Assembly: GCA_026545765.1 (NCBI GenBank)
Contig: CM048843.1
Location: forward strand, 87,607,050-87,671,049
From: Plantago major
Lineage: Eukaryota > Streptophyta > Magnoliopsida > Lamiales > Plantaginaceae
Direction: 5' to 3'
DNA length: 64,000 nucleotides
Positions 39,904-50,760 of the stretch are shown here, one piece after another. The notes under the pieces are model-generated. The model searched no databases and was not told where the DNA came from. It was given only the letters and a program-made list of their open reading frames with translations. Numbering within the stretch: position 1 is the first letter of the stretch; every line of letters starts with the position of its first letter. A program made the translations under genes and the position numbers.

Positions 39904-41637
39904 ATGGCTAGAGAGCAAGTATTTGGAGATGATGATTTATTATCAGATATACTACTACGAATGCCAATCAAATCCATCTACAAATCCAGGTTTGTTTCCA
40001 AGCGATGGAACACTCTCATTTCCAGCATCTTGTTTCTAGACAATCTCAAAGCCACAACACTAAAGAAACAAGAACGCCTTCCCCGGATCTCGAACTTCAT
40101 GCTTGCACCGCCGCCTAGCATGCACTTTCACTTTGAATCGCGTCACGAAAACAATGATCAAACATCCGGTTGTTGTAGTAGTTGCGAAAATGTACATACG
40201 CCATCAGTGATTTCGGGGTATGAAATTAGGTGCTTCCTCTTTAGATGTTCCTCCAATTCTCTCATTCTAACCGCGTCATGTGATAAAACTGATACTCGTT
40301 ATAGAGTTGTCAACCTCGAGACTAAAGAGTCTGTCCAACTGCCACACCTAGACGTGTCACTCCGGAAGAACACGAGCCATGCTTTGGTGTATGAGGAGGT
40401 GGAGTCTCACCAATCAATGGCACCAAGTTTTAAAGTTGTTGTTGCTCCAGCTGAACTTGATGTTAGTAAGCTGGTCGACTTTATGCCGGTACTACCAATT
40501 CTAATCTACTCCTCTCATACCGGTGTCTGGACCAAGTCATGCATGAGATCACAACAGGGCATCTTTAGTCTCAAGTGTTTTAAGCCACCTGTCTTATTGA
40601 ACGGCTTTCTCCATTGGTATTGCGATCCTTGGGGTATAGCAATTATGGATACGAAAAACATGGTTAATAGAACTAAGATGATTGATATCGAGTTGATTCC
40701 CCTTCCACACATTCCTAGTTATACAATGGAGCCGTTTTTCAACTTTGGATTTACCAGGACTTCATGCAATGATCTATGGTTTGGTGCCATTAATGAATGG
40801 GCCACCCTCACGTTCTGGAGGTTGTCGATGGAAAAACACTCCAACAACATAAGTAGACAAATCGGGGTGGAGGAATGGATCTTGATGGAGTCAGTCGATA
40901 TAGTTTCCTTGGTTTCCTCCGAGCTATCAAGATTATTGTGTACAAAATGCAATAATAATTTCCACGACTTCTCAAATTTGGGGGGAGTCGTCAAGATTGA
41001 AGCATTGATTCCTTGGGGAAGTGATATCATTGTTCTCCTTAGGCTTCATCATGGCGGTGGGGATGTAGCTTTTGCTTATAACCGCCAGAGCAAGTCCCTT
41101 GAGCTTATATGTTGTTATGAATGGGATGATTTGACTCGTCGGTATGATCTTTATGGCACCGATGATAGACTGGATGATCTTATTGATGTAGTGGATGATT
41201 CCAATGATGAAGTGGATGATCACGATGATGATGATGAAGAAGAAGAACCGGATGTTGTTGATGATGTATTAGGTGTTCCTGGTGAAGAACCGGATGTGGT
41301 TTATGATCTATTAGGTTTTCCTGATGATGAACCGGATTTGGTTGATGAAGAACCGGATGATCCATACGAATATGATGATGAAGAACTACGTGCATGGCTT
41401 TCGTTCTGTGGGTGGTCTCCGATAATGGAGCCTCTAACGTTGTCTTCGTATGGCAGTTTAAAGCATAAGCCCCCATCAATCTGGAGATGTCTGGCCTGTA
41501 GTAGTGCTAACAATTGCGAGGAATGCTCCTTGTTGTTGCCGGAGAAAATTCACAAGATAAAAAGCAACCTTTGGTTTATTTTTCTATGTATTTGTGCATA
41601 TCTTTTTATTTGGCTTTGTACTTGTGCAAGTTTATAA
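39904..41637 (+). CDS. F-box protein with acidic repeats and C-terminal hydrophobic segment
   Basis: An intronless frame of 577 residues. The F-box is at residues 9-43 (DDDLLSDILLRMPIKSIYKS, RFVSKRWNTLISS). An F-box-associated propeller-like region follows (NSLILTASCDKTDTRYRVVN, GFLHWYCDPWGIAIMD, TRTSCNDLWFGAINEWATLT, SDIIVLLRLHHGGGDVAFAY). Residues about 419-492 are almost entirely Asp/Glu/Val/Leu with a 14-residue repeat (EEPDVVDDVLGVPG, EEPDVVYDLLGFPD, DEPDLVDEEPDD). The last 23 residues (LWFIFLCICAYLFIWLCTC) look like a membrane anchor. Plain F-box-associated proteins are usually 350-450 residues without either addition. Role: presumably an SCF receptor; substrate unknown. Confidence 0.85.
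   Translation: MAREQVFGDDDLLSDILLRMPIKSIYKSRFVSKRWNTLISSILFLDNLKATTLKKQERLPRISNFMLAPPPSMHFHFESRHENNDQTSGCCSSCENVHTPSVISGYEIRCFLFRCSSNSLILTASCDKTDTRYRVVNLETKESVQLPHLDVSLRKNTSHALVYEEVESHQSMAPSFKVVVAPAELDVSKLVDFMPVLPILIYSSHTGVWTKSCMRSQQGIFSLKCFKPPVLLNGFLHWYCDPWGIAIMDTKNMVNRTKMIDIELIPLPHIPSYTMEPFFNFGFTRTSCNDLWFGAINEWATLTFWRLSMEKHSNNISRQIGVEEWILMESVDIVSLVSSELSRLLCTKCNNNFHDFSNLGGVVKIEALIPWGSDIIVLLRLHHGGGDVAFAYNRQSKSLELICCYEWDDLTRRYDLYGTDDRLDDLIDVVDDSNDEVDDHDDDDEEEEPDVVDDVLGVPGEEPDVVYDLLGFPDDEPDLVDEEPDDPYEYDDEELRAWLSFCGWSPIMEPLTLSSYGSLKHKPPSIWRCLACSSANNCEECSLLLPEKIHKIKSNLWFIFLCICAYLFIWLCTCASL
41242..41352 (+). repeat. 42-bp coding minisatellite in the F-box gene
   Basis: Copies start at 41242, 41284 and 41326 with GAAGAACCGGATGT or GATGAACCGGATTT; the period is exactly 42 bp (14 codons), so copy-number change would keep the frame. 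Confidence 0.9.
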
Positions 41638-41978
41638 ACTTTATAATCGAACTTTATAACATATGGAGTACTCGAACGTGTTTGGTTCGGTGAATTCGAA
41701 CTTGAGCCGAGCTTTTTTACTAGCATTTTCGCGAACATTCGGTTCCTTTGCATCCTAGCATCCTGGTTTATCAGAAGTCAGAACAGTTGTTAGTATGTGG
41801 TTAATTAGAGTCCGAAATTCTGACTAGGTGGTACGGGATATATTTTTTGAGCAAAAGCTATTCATTTCATAGCAGCAAAATGCAACAAATAATTATGTAT
41901 AAACTCGGGTTTGGTTAGAGATTCTCATGTGAAGTACTCGTGTTAAGTTTAATTTTTACTGCTACCCGCACTATATAT
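41638..41978. other. 3' flank of F-box gene
   Basis: No feature recognised apart from a presumptive 3' UTR. Confidence 0.5.
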
Positions 41979-41980
41979 TA

Positions 41981-42220
41981 CTCCTCTGTCCCAGTTTCAT
42001 CTTCCCGTATTCCATTTTGATCCGTCCCAACTTCATCTTCTCATCCATTAAATGGAAAATATATCTCTTACTTTATTAACCATCTCTCCTACTTTATTCA
42101 CTATTTGTTATACTTTATTCAATTTCTTTCATACTTTATCACAATCTCTCTTACTTTATTCACTTTTCTCTTAAAAGTTGTGTTCGGGTCCGCGGAAAGA
42201 TGAAACCGGGAAGGAGGAAT
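41981..42220. mobile_element. Stowaway-like MITE
   Basis: The ends read CTCCTCTGTCCCAGTTTCAT and (rc) ATTCCTCCTTCCCGGTTTCAT within TTA/TTA context, so a TA target is likely. A repetitive TTTATTCAC/CTTACTTTATT core lies between. About 240 bp, non-coding. Confidence 0.85.
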
Positions 42221-42611
42221 TACAATTTATTACATAGTATATAAGTAGTTAATTATAACTTATAAGTAGTGTTTTTTTCTATCATTTAACATACTGTCAC
42301 ACATTGTTTTTAATTTCAATTATATTTCTGAAACATGTTAGACTCTATATAACACATTGTTGCAAACATATTTTATTTGTAGCTATTTTATATGTAGCTA
42401 AAGCATCGCACTTTAAAGCACCCACATTTTTTTATTTTTCCACATTTTAATATAGTTGGATTTACGCTCTTGCTCCTGCCCGAGTTGCATGTGGATTCGG
42501 CCTTTAATAAGACCACAAAGCAAACCATTAAATTTAGGAGAATAACAGGCTGATACCTAGTTGAAAACTTTTATGCGAAATAACGCCACCAAATATTACT
42601 ATATTTCTTCA
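42221..42611. other. AT-rich spacer
   Basis: No feature recognised. Confidence 0.5.
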
Positions 42612-43012
42612 TACTCCCTCCGTCCTGGAGAACTTTATACATTAGGGTTCACATAAGATGGCGGATGAATTTTGTCATCTTGTGGCAATTTGGCGATCCT
42701 TCTGATGTGACAAAATTACCCCAGAATGTCTCAGAATTTGGTTTTGTTGTTTTGGGGGGAAAAAAATTCCCCACCCCCTTAAATTCATTTGGGGACAAAC
42801 TTATATCTTCTATAAATCTTGCACAAGTACTTCTGGCAGTCCACAACATAGCAACGCAATTAATATAACCCCAAACACATTTCCATTCCCAAACAACATT
42901 CCGAATATTTAAAATCGGAAACACTACCATTAAAAAGCCCATTACATCCACATAAGTATATTATGAGTTATTCAAGTGATTCGTCTACACAGTCTGATGA
43001 ATACCCAATCGC

Positions 43013-45560
43013 GGATATTTTCATAACTAGAGATTTTCGACTCTCGAATTGAAGCAGAAGCCTGGGTTCGTATTATTGGCAGGGAAAACAATATGTTCTT
43101 CGCGATCACGCATTCTAGAGAAAACAACGTGTACATGGGTTGTGAGTCTGGTGGTGCCTACAGGGTCACGACTCCAACGAACCCGGATGCAATATCTAGA
43201 AATTCAACCGGGACAAAAAAACAATCTTGCCCATTTCAGGTGAAGCTGCATGAAGGGCAACCGGGTAACTGGACAGTTGAGGTAAAAGACGGGCACCAAC
43301 GGCACAATCACAAACTCGGTAAATACCCCCACTGGCACACGTCAGCAGCGAAGTTGACCCCGGAAGAGCACTTGCGAGTGGTTCAAATGTTGCGTTCCGG
43401 TATGACTCCTGTAGCAACGCTTGAACAACTCAACAAGAATTTAAAAAAGCTGCGATGCTTTACAACATATATACAATCTTGACCGGAAAGATCGTGTCAC
43501 GGAGATGGTGAGATGGATCCCATGGAATATTTTATCCATTTGTTGCGGCAACACGATTACATATATTATGCAATCAAACAAGAATCTTGACATATTGGGT
43601 GGATTTTCTTAGCTCATCCGAACACGAAGTCAATGATCACTTTGTTCCTGAAGTTGTCCTCATGGATGCTACGTCTGAGGCAATTTATACGACATGCCAT
43701 TGGTCGAAGTGATTGGCATTTTACCAACTGGGCAAAACTACCACATAGCTTTCATTTTCGTCTCGAACGAGAAGACAACAAGTTATGTGTGGGGGCTTAC
43801 ACGATTCTGGTATTTATTTACGAATGTGGTGTCTTGCCGGTATTCGTGACAGACGGAGAGTTAGCGCAATGTGTGCCATAAAGAGGTATTTCCAGGCATC
43901 ACATCTCGTGTCGGAGGCACATTTCTAAGGATGTCGAGGCATATGTAAGTAAAGTCATGGGGAACCAAGAATGCACGCACGTGACTACAAGGTGGCAACG
44001 ATCGTCAAAGCTAATACTCAGGAAGAGTATGAGGAGGTCATTGCGAAATGGCGAGGCTGGAGGAAGCAACCCGCGATCATGGCGTACTGTAGGAGAATTT
44101 GGTTGGACCCATACCACGACCGATTCGTAAACGCTTGGACGAAATACATCCTGCACTTTGGAACTCAAACGACGAACAGGTAATTCATTTTGTAATTAAG
44201 TTTATTTCTTAATGCACTGTGATCATTTAATTAGAGTAAGTTCCAAAGCGACATTCAACAATGTAAATTGGTTGCGAGTCGAAAGTCTTTTCGAGGTACA
44301 AGTATTGGATGGGGACTTCGAACTCAAAGTTCCACAGAAAGTTCCCGAAGCTGCATCGACTACTTGAAATGCATTTTGATGCAATCCGCTCAGAGTTTGA
44401 GAAAGCACACACGAAACATCCTCACGTCACGGATCGTGGGATCTTTCGCAAGCTAGGAGGTGTGGTTTCACATCTTGCCATTAAGAAAATTGTTCAGGAA
44501 AGAGCCAACGTTGATCCAGGTGAATGTGACCATGCTTTGCGTACCAGTTGGGGACTACCATGCGCATGTGAATTGCAACTGAAGAGTGTGACAAGGAAGT
44601 GCATCTTTCCCACTAAAAATATCCACCAGTTCTGGCGTACGCTTCATATGGGGGAACCATACCAGATTAGGCAATGATCGGTATGCGGACGAGTTTGATG
44701 ATTGGTACAGGGACCGTAGGGAGTCTGCCAGTGAGGACGAACTCCGATCAATTATCGATTCGGATGGATCCGCATCTACATACACGTATCTGGAGGAACC
44801 ACCAATCAGACACAAGAAGAAAGCTGGTAGACAGCCCCGAGCACTTGGGAGCAGGATCCCGTCCAGCTGGGAGGATCAAACCGCTAACCAATCTCAGCGG
44901 ACTGGCAACACTAACAATGCAGTCGAATTCAAGTGCAGTCCGTCATTCATCTATCAAAGTCGATGCCACCACAAGGTCTCGCAACATTCGAGGTTGAGTG
45001 GCGTCCAAGGCGATGGCAATTGTGGATACAGATGTATAGCACAACAAAGACGGAGAACAAAATGAGTGGGCTGGCGTTAGGGGTGATCTTATTGAGGTTG
45101 GCAAACCACACAACTATACATCAGCGGAGATGGGGCGACGGTCGTGAAATAATAAGTGCACTCAGCTGGTTTGCAGGACCATGCGACAACCAGTATTGGT
45201 TTACACTCCCAGATATGGGCCTACTAACAGCAACGACATATCAACGGGTGTTCGTCACATATGTTTTTCATGGATCTACCACATACTTGCCCTTGGAATG
45301 TCGTACCGACCTAGACTCAGCAGCTCCGGACCCTCCACAGGCAAACCAAGAGTGGGCGATGGGTTTTGTCAAGTAATCACTATATTCATTGCGTTGTCCG
45401 TGAATGTCCACTTCCACCACTCTTTCCGACATGGCGAACCTACACAGAACAAAGAACAATGCATTGGCTGCAACATTATTCCGTTAGGTTACGTCAATGG
45501 TTTTCAGTGTAGTGAAATCAAATTAGTCGGCCTATTATATTACTTTCTAATTGTTTTGAT
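43013..45560 (+). pseudogene. MULE transposase with FAR1-like N-terminus and OTU protease domain, multiply broken
   Basis: The N-terminal part (about 43093-43460) has the FAR1-like zinc-binding pattern SCPFQVKLHEG, then WTVEVKDGHQRHNHKLGKYP. The transposase core is scattered over frames: PEVVLMDAT (first Asp), DMPLVEVIG, EYEEVIAKWRGWRKQPAIMA, RIWLDPYHDRFVNAWTKYIL and HFGTQTTNR. A zinc-finger-like CDHALRTSWGLPCACEL follows, then KCIFPTKNIHQFWRTLHMG. The C-terminal part (about 44985-45540) contains GVQGDGNCGYRCIAQ, the Asp/Cys active-site motif of OTU cysteine proteases, and further pieces such as FAGPCDNQYWFTLPDMG. Each piece is in a different frame with stops between. MULE-OTU proteins are widespread in plants, often mis-named PKS-NRPS hybrid synthetase-like. 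This copy is dead. Confidence 0.85.
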
Positions 45561-45656
45561 CTAAATGAAAAGGATTAGGTGAAAATTCGAGGAAAATCGA
45601 CGCAATTTGGGCGTTTTTTGCAACTCGCGACGCCAAATGTTAACAAACGGATTCGA

Positions 45657-46197
45657 AACATTAACATGCAACACAAATTAACGACACTAAACATAAATCG
45701 CAAAAAAAAAAAAATCGGAAAAAATTTCGTTTAAACAATTCTTTCTTAAAAAATATAGAAGTAAATTTCGGAAAATATTTCGTTTATACAATTCCTCCTT
45801 TATCTTTAAAATTTTTTTTTTTTTAAAAAAATTCATTTTTTCCCGGGTATGGGCTAACCGAAAAATCCCGGCGATTTTAACAGCCGGATTTTTCGGCGAT
45901 TTCTTCAGGAAAAATCCGGCGATTTTAAGCTGGGATTTTCGGCGATTTTCCTTAGGAAAAATCCTGATTTCTAAAAACTGCCGGGATTTTTCCCGGCAGT
46001 TGCTAAAAAAAAATGAAATTTTAAAAAAAAAAAAAAATTTTAAAGATAAAGGAAGAATTGTATAAACGAAATATTTTCCGAAATTTACTTCTATATTTTT
46101 AAAGAAAGAATTGTTTAAACGAAATTTTTTCCGAATTTTTTTTTTATCGATTTATGTTTAGTGTTGTTAATTCGTGTTCAATTGCATGTTAATGTTT
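45657..46197. repeat. Large foldback: about 185-bp inverted arms around a 163-bp spacer
   Basis: The left arm (45657-45841) and right arm (46005-46197) are reverse complements with few differences. They share AACATTAACATGCAA, ACTAAACATAAATCG, TTTCGTTTAAACAATTCTTT and ATAGAAGTAAATTTCGGAAA. The spacer contains repeated CGGCGATTTT phrases and the perfect hairpin CTGCCGGGA-TTTT-TCCCGGCAG at 45978-45999. A further partial copy of the right arm follows at about 46213-46295. Confidence 0.93.
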
Positions 46198-46627
46198 TTG
46201 TATTTGTATAAATGAAAAAAATTCGGAATTTTTTTTTTGTCCGATTTATGTTTGGTGTTGTTATATGTGTTAGATTGTGTGTGTTAATGTTTTTACATTT
46301 GCATAAAAGTGCGTTTTCGATTTTTTGTTGAATATATAAGTGTTGTTTTGAGATAGGGGCATTTCGGTCAATTTATAAAAAATTTGTGTTGCGTTTAACG
46401 ATATTTGTGTTGCGTTTAACACACCCCGAAAAGTTAGAGTAATGGTAGAATATAGAAAAGATGGGAAAAAGTGTACTTTTAGTGGTAAAATGTGTAAGTT
46501 GAGTGAAAAGTTGAGATTGTTTATTATTTGTTGGGTGTGAGGTAACTTCCTTTTTTGGTAATGTATGAAGTTCTGTGTGACGGCTAAAAATGACAAATGT
46601 ATGAAGTTTTACGGGACGGAGGGAGTA

Positions 46628-46913
46628 CTAAATTTCCAGTTAACACTGTTTTTCTTTATATGTCACCCAAAACATACCATGGTTGCCCTTTCTGGTAAGG
46701 TTTAGTTTTACCAGGGTCTTTTTTCGTAATCCACGGATAAAATTGATTTTTGGCTAAAATTTAACCTTAAATTTATAGAAGCAATGCAAACTGGTATCCC
46801 GTTTGAAAATTTTATGCAACAAAAAAAACCACCTAGCTTTATTGTATTTAACAATGTATGTCTCAACTCCACATAAACAATAGTATCTTTAAAGTGATAG
46901 TCATTAGCTAGTT
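46628..46913. other. Spacer between composite element and foldback MITE
   Basis: No feature recognised. Confidence 0.45.
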
Positions 46914-47093
46914 AACTTATCTAGAGTCTAACTTATGTTATTAAAAAAATTGTCGATAATATTAATCAAAACATCTGCGTTGTTAATAAAATGTATTTTT
47001 GTGAATGAAAAATAACAATATTGACAACATAGACATTTTGATTAACAACATCAATGATAATCTTGATAAAATATGTCCGTCTCTAGATAAGTT
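46914..47093. repeat. Foldback MITE-like inverted repeat
   Basis: Both ends read AACTTATCTAGAG when oriented inward, and the similarity continues to AATCAAAACATCTGCGTTGT versus AATCAAAATGTCTATGTTGT. The arms are about 75 bp and the total is 180 bp. A related half-copy lies near 50318-50400 (GATATAGACGTTTTGATTGA, GTCCGTCTCTA). Confidence 0.8.
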
Positions 47094-47779
47094 ATTTAGA
47101 TACGGTTTATCCGTAAACTTCATCTGCATGAAATTGGGCTCATTGGTCCCGATTACGGTCCATATGATCCGGCCCACATCTCCCTCACTCTAACGGTGCC
47201 TGCGAGCTGAACCTGCTCAGAATGCAGTGACAAATGACAAGAGCACAAAACGACGACGTTTCTGTATGACAAACACGTGTCGATCTTCTGTGACCGAAAC
47301 CATAATCATCTGAACCACAGCTTCTCGACCACCTGATTCATGGTTCGTAGTACTACTAATGGTCTCTCTTCAATTTGTGAAATCTTAATTTCGATGCATT
47401 ATCTGTGAACATTGCTCAAATTTCCGAAATTGGTAAGCAAGATCACTTTTTTCGTTGCTTAACCTTTTTCAATTGAATCGCCTTGCATGTATTCTTGTTC
47501 AATTTCAGTGGAGGAATTCAGCTAGCAAATGTGAATTTCTATTCGATTGGCCTTTTTTGAGTAGTTAATTTGTATAGTATGTTATCCATTTTGATAATTT
47601 GATCTGGTATGTTTACAAAATGGTAGTGAAACTGTGAGATTAGTACTGATTTTGGGTGTTTAGGGTTTGTTGAATTCTGTACTAGATGAGTTGATGATCT
47701 GAAATGTGTTTTAATGATATGTTTATGCTATTGCAAGTAGAAACAGAGGGTTGTAGTAGCTAAGCAGGCTGTAATCGAG
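47094..47779 (+). promoter_or_regulatory. Upstream region and leader of the polyamine-transporter gene
   Basis: A plausible 5' UTR intron runs from a donor near 47432 (CGAAATTG/GTAAGCAAG) to an acceptor near 47738 (TATTGCAAG). Short upstream ATGs lie near 47339. Regulation is otherwise unreadable. Confidence 0.5.
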
Positions 47780-49192
47780 ATGCCGGATGCGAGTAATGCC
47801 GAATATGTAGGTCTGGAGGATGGTGGAGCTTCACCGAAATTGCAGAATTTTACTAAAGTATCAATCGTACCACTTGTGTTTCTGATATTCTATGAGGTTT
47901 CCGGGGGGCCATTCGGGGTGGAAGATAGTGTTCGGGCTGCAGGTCCACTGCTTGCATTGCTCGGTTTTCTTGTCTTTCCGTTTGTGTGGAGTGTGCCGGA
48001 AGCGTTGGTGACGGCTGAATTGGGTACCATGTTTCCTGAAAATGGGGGTTATGTGGTTTGGGTTTCGTCGGCTTTGGGTCCGTATTGGGGGTTTCAGCAG
48101 GGTTGGATGAAGTGGTTGAGTGGAGTTATTGATAATGCCTTGTATCCTGTTTTGTTTCTGGATTATCTGAAATCGGCTGTCCCGGTTTTGAATGATGGGC
48201 TTCCGAGAATGGTTGCAGTTCTTGCTCTGACTATCGCGCTGACTTACATGAACTATAGGGGTCTGACTATAGTCGGATGGGTTGCTATATTGTTAGGAGT
48301 TTTTTCGTTGCTTCCTTTTGTGATAATGGGGTTGTTTGCTATTCCTAAAATAGATGCTTCGAGATGGCTTGTTGTGGATATGGGAAATGTGGATTGGTCA
48401 TTGTACTTGAATACTCTGTTTTGGAATCTGAATTATTGGGATTCGATTAGTACTCTAGCTGGTGAAGTGGAAAATCCTGCTAGAACACTCCCCAAGGCTT
48501 TATTTTACGCCCTTATTCTGGTGGTGGTTGGATATTTCTTTCCTATTTTGGTTGGAACCGGGGCTGCATCTGTCCCACTGGATCGTGAGTTGTGGAGTGA
48601 TGGGTATTTCTCAGACATTGCAAAAATTATTGGAGGGGTATGGTTGAGATCATGGGTTCAAGGCGCTTCGGCCCTATCTAACATGGGGATGTTCGTGGCG
48701 GAAATGAGTAGCGACTCATTCCAACTTCTTGGGATGGCAGAACGTGGGATGCTTCCAGAAGTTTTCGCCAAGAGGTCTAAGTACGGAACTCCTCTCATTG
48801 GGATATTGTTTTCTGCATCGGGTATTGTTCTCCTTTCATGGCTGAGCTTTCAAGAGATTGTTGCAGCTGAGAACTTCTTGTATTGTTTTGGAATGATCAT
48901 GGAATTTATAGCTTTTGTGAAACTGAGGATTGATCATCCAGCAGCATCTCGGCCATATAAAATCCCTCTGGGTACTATCGGGGCGAGTTTAATGTGTGTT
49001 CCTCCAACATTACTTATATTGGTGGTTCTAGCTGTTGCTTCTGGTAAGGTCATGATTGTTAGCCTTTGTGCAGTTCTTATTGGGTTCATATTGCAGCCTT
49101 GCTTGAAGTACACTGAGAAAAAAGGGTGGTTCAAATTTTCAATTAGCTCTGAGGTTCAAGACTTCAATTCCGCTAATCAGAGACTTATCTAA
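47780..49192 (+). CDS. Polyamine/H+ symporter (PUT/LAT family, APC superfamily)
   Basis: An intronless coding sequence of 470 residues beginning [15 protein letters not shown]. Family landmarks are [100 protein letters not shown] and [20 protein letters not shown]. Eleven to twelve membrane spans are apparent, with a hydrophilic C-terminal tail. Arabidopsis PUT1-PUT5 (including RMV1/LHR1) import putrescine, spermidine, spermine and paraquat across plasma membrane or endomembranes. Length and absence of introns in the coding region fit the family. The exact PUT paralogue and its membrane cannot be assigned from sequence alone. Confidence 0.95.
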   Translation: MPDASNAEYVGLEDGGASPKLQNFTKVSIVPLVFLIFYEVSGGPFGVEDSVRAAGPLLALLGFLVFPFVWSVPEALVTAELGTMFPENGGYVVWVSSALGPYWGFQQGWMKWLSGVIDNALYPVLFLDYLKSAVPVLNDGLPRMVAVLALTIALTYMNYRGLTIVGWVAILLGVFSLLPFVIMGLFAIPKIDASRWLVVDMGNVDWSLYLNTLFWNLNYWDSISTLAGEVENPARTLPKALFYALILVVVGYFFPILVGTGAASVPLDRELWSDGYFSDIAKIIGGVWLRSWVQGASALSNMGMFVAEMSSDSFQLLGMAERGMLPEVFAKRSKYGTPLIGILFSASGIVLLSWLSFQEIVAAENFLYCFGMIMEFIAFVKLRIDHPAASRPYKIPLGTIGASLMCVPPTLLILVVLAVASGKVMIVSLCAVLIGFILQPCLKYTEKKGWFKFSISSEVQDFNSANQRLI

Positions 49193-50248
49193 GCTATATA
49201 GTCCGGACTCCGGATAAGCCGAATGGACCATGAAGTTACTCTCTTCATTATGCAAGTATAAAAGCTCTTACATTCTCGATTACTGGTCTTACGAATGACC
49301 ATAAACCTAAACTAATCCAGGTGCAGGGTCGAGCTGTAATGTTCGTATACCATGAGCAGTAATCGTGGAATCGGCATGGTGCAGCTTCTGCTGTTTGCTA
49401 TGCACTATGACATTGCCATGTGCCAAATACCAGAAGATCTTGAGAGGTCAAGGATGGCAAATTTCCTGCTAGTCCGAAGATAGTACTGTTTCTTCTTCTT
49501 CTTTTTTTAAAGTGATTTGTCTGTTTGGTTAATGTTTCTTCAATTTGGAATCAGTATTAACATAATGGTAAGATCATGTTCTGGCTAGCAATTTATCACC
49601 TGTTTGAAGATTTTTAAATGTGAATTATATACCAGTCATGAGCAAGTCTCCAAGGGATTATATATGATGGACCAACAACATCGTAGTTATAGTCATAGTC
49701 GTAAAGGTGTTTAATAGTTTACAAACTTAAAAATTACAAGTTACAACTTCATGCTTGCACCTCAAACTCCCTCGATCACTTATAGTTTATTTGACTAAAG
49801 ATAAAACCATAATATCCTGGTTAGAAATACTTAGGTTTTCTTTTAACTCAAAGTTCTAATCGTTAGTCAAGCAGACAATTGGGAAGAATTTGGAATAAAA
49901 TTTAAATGTTTTTAATTTAATTTTCTGAATTTTAATTGGTAACTAAACTGCATGTTAGAGTCTCTAAAAGAGTTCTACGTATAATGCTGACAGTTAACAT
50001 CATATGAATCCAAATCGTTTTCTGTTCTTTAAGAAAATAGGCATGTAAAACTACTATTGGAAATTTGGAATCTTACTACCACTAGTACATGAAGAAAAAC
50101 AAAGATGGCTTAATTTTCACGTGGCGGGACATTATATTTTGACAAAGTCTATCTTTATCGATGTACGATTGATAATTTATATAGCTAGAGACTACGTACC
50201 TATATTTTTAAGAAAACAATTGATGTTGTCAATTAAAATGTTCATGTC

Positions 50249-50312
<64 letters not shown>

Positions 50313-50653
50313 ATACATCAATGTTAACGATATAGACGTTTTGATTGATAATATAAATAATTTTGTTGAAAATATAGTCCGTCTCTACATAGATTATCTA
50401 TAGGCTCTCTCTCATTACACTTCTAAAAAGCATATCGAGTTGCCACCTAACTCCATCTCCTCCATTATTACATACAAATGGTACGTGTATAAATTATTCT
50501 TAAAGGATATGCTTCACGAAATTACTGTAAAAATAACAATAATAATAAAATAAAATTAAGAGAAGACTACTTTTAAAACGTACTATACTAATCATGCAAG
50601 TAGGTAGTCGTGTTTAGACTTTAGACACCGCAAGCTCAAGCCGCCTTCTAACT
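49193..50653. other. Intergenic between transporter and PR-10 genes
   Basis: The first few hundred bases are likely the 3' UTR of the transporter. The rest is AT-rich and contains the TA microsatellite and a half-copy of the foldback repeat at 50318-50400. Confidence 0.55.
50252..50308. repeat. (TA)n microsatellite
   Basis: About 28 uninterrupted TA dinucleotides. Confidence 0.98.
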
Positions 50654-50661
50654 TATAAATA
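50654..50661 (+). promoter_or_regulatory. TATA box of PR-10 gene
   Basis: TATAAATA lies 100 bp upstream of the ATG at 50761, with a pyrimidine/A-rich leader (CACTCACAATACAAACACTC) between, a typical plant core-promoter arrangement. Confidence 0.75.
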
Positions 50662-50760
50662 GGCACTTCACATCTCTTCATTTTGCACTCACAATACAAA
50701 CACTCTCTTCCTCGAAATTAATTTATTCATCTCACTTTTAAAAGTACTAGCAAATAATCC

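Larger units (their letters stand above)
42614..46625. mobile_element. TIR-bounded composite element carrying MULE-type gene remains
   Basis: The left end CTCCCTCCGTCCTGGAGAAC and the right end (rc) CTCCCTCCGTCCCGTAAAAC extend to a 30-bp inverted repeat with 26 identities, and TA flanks both sides (42612-42613, 46626-46627). That signature is Stowaway/mariner-like, yet the interior encodes a Mutator-like transposase with FAR1 and OTU segments and a large foldback. It may be a MULE inserted in a Stowaway copy, two Stowaway halves, or a captured gene. No inner MULE termini were identified. Confidence 0.6.

Noticed and set aside
41180..41513. His/Pro/Ser-rich minus-strand frames
   Set aside because: Antisense of the acidic repeat in the F-box gene.
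43196..44815. Minus-strand frames within the MULE region
   Set aside because: Shadows; all recognisable protein similarity is on the plus strand.
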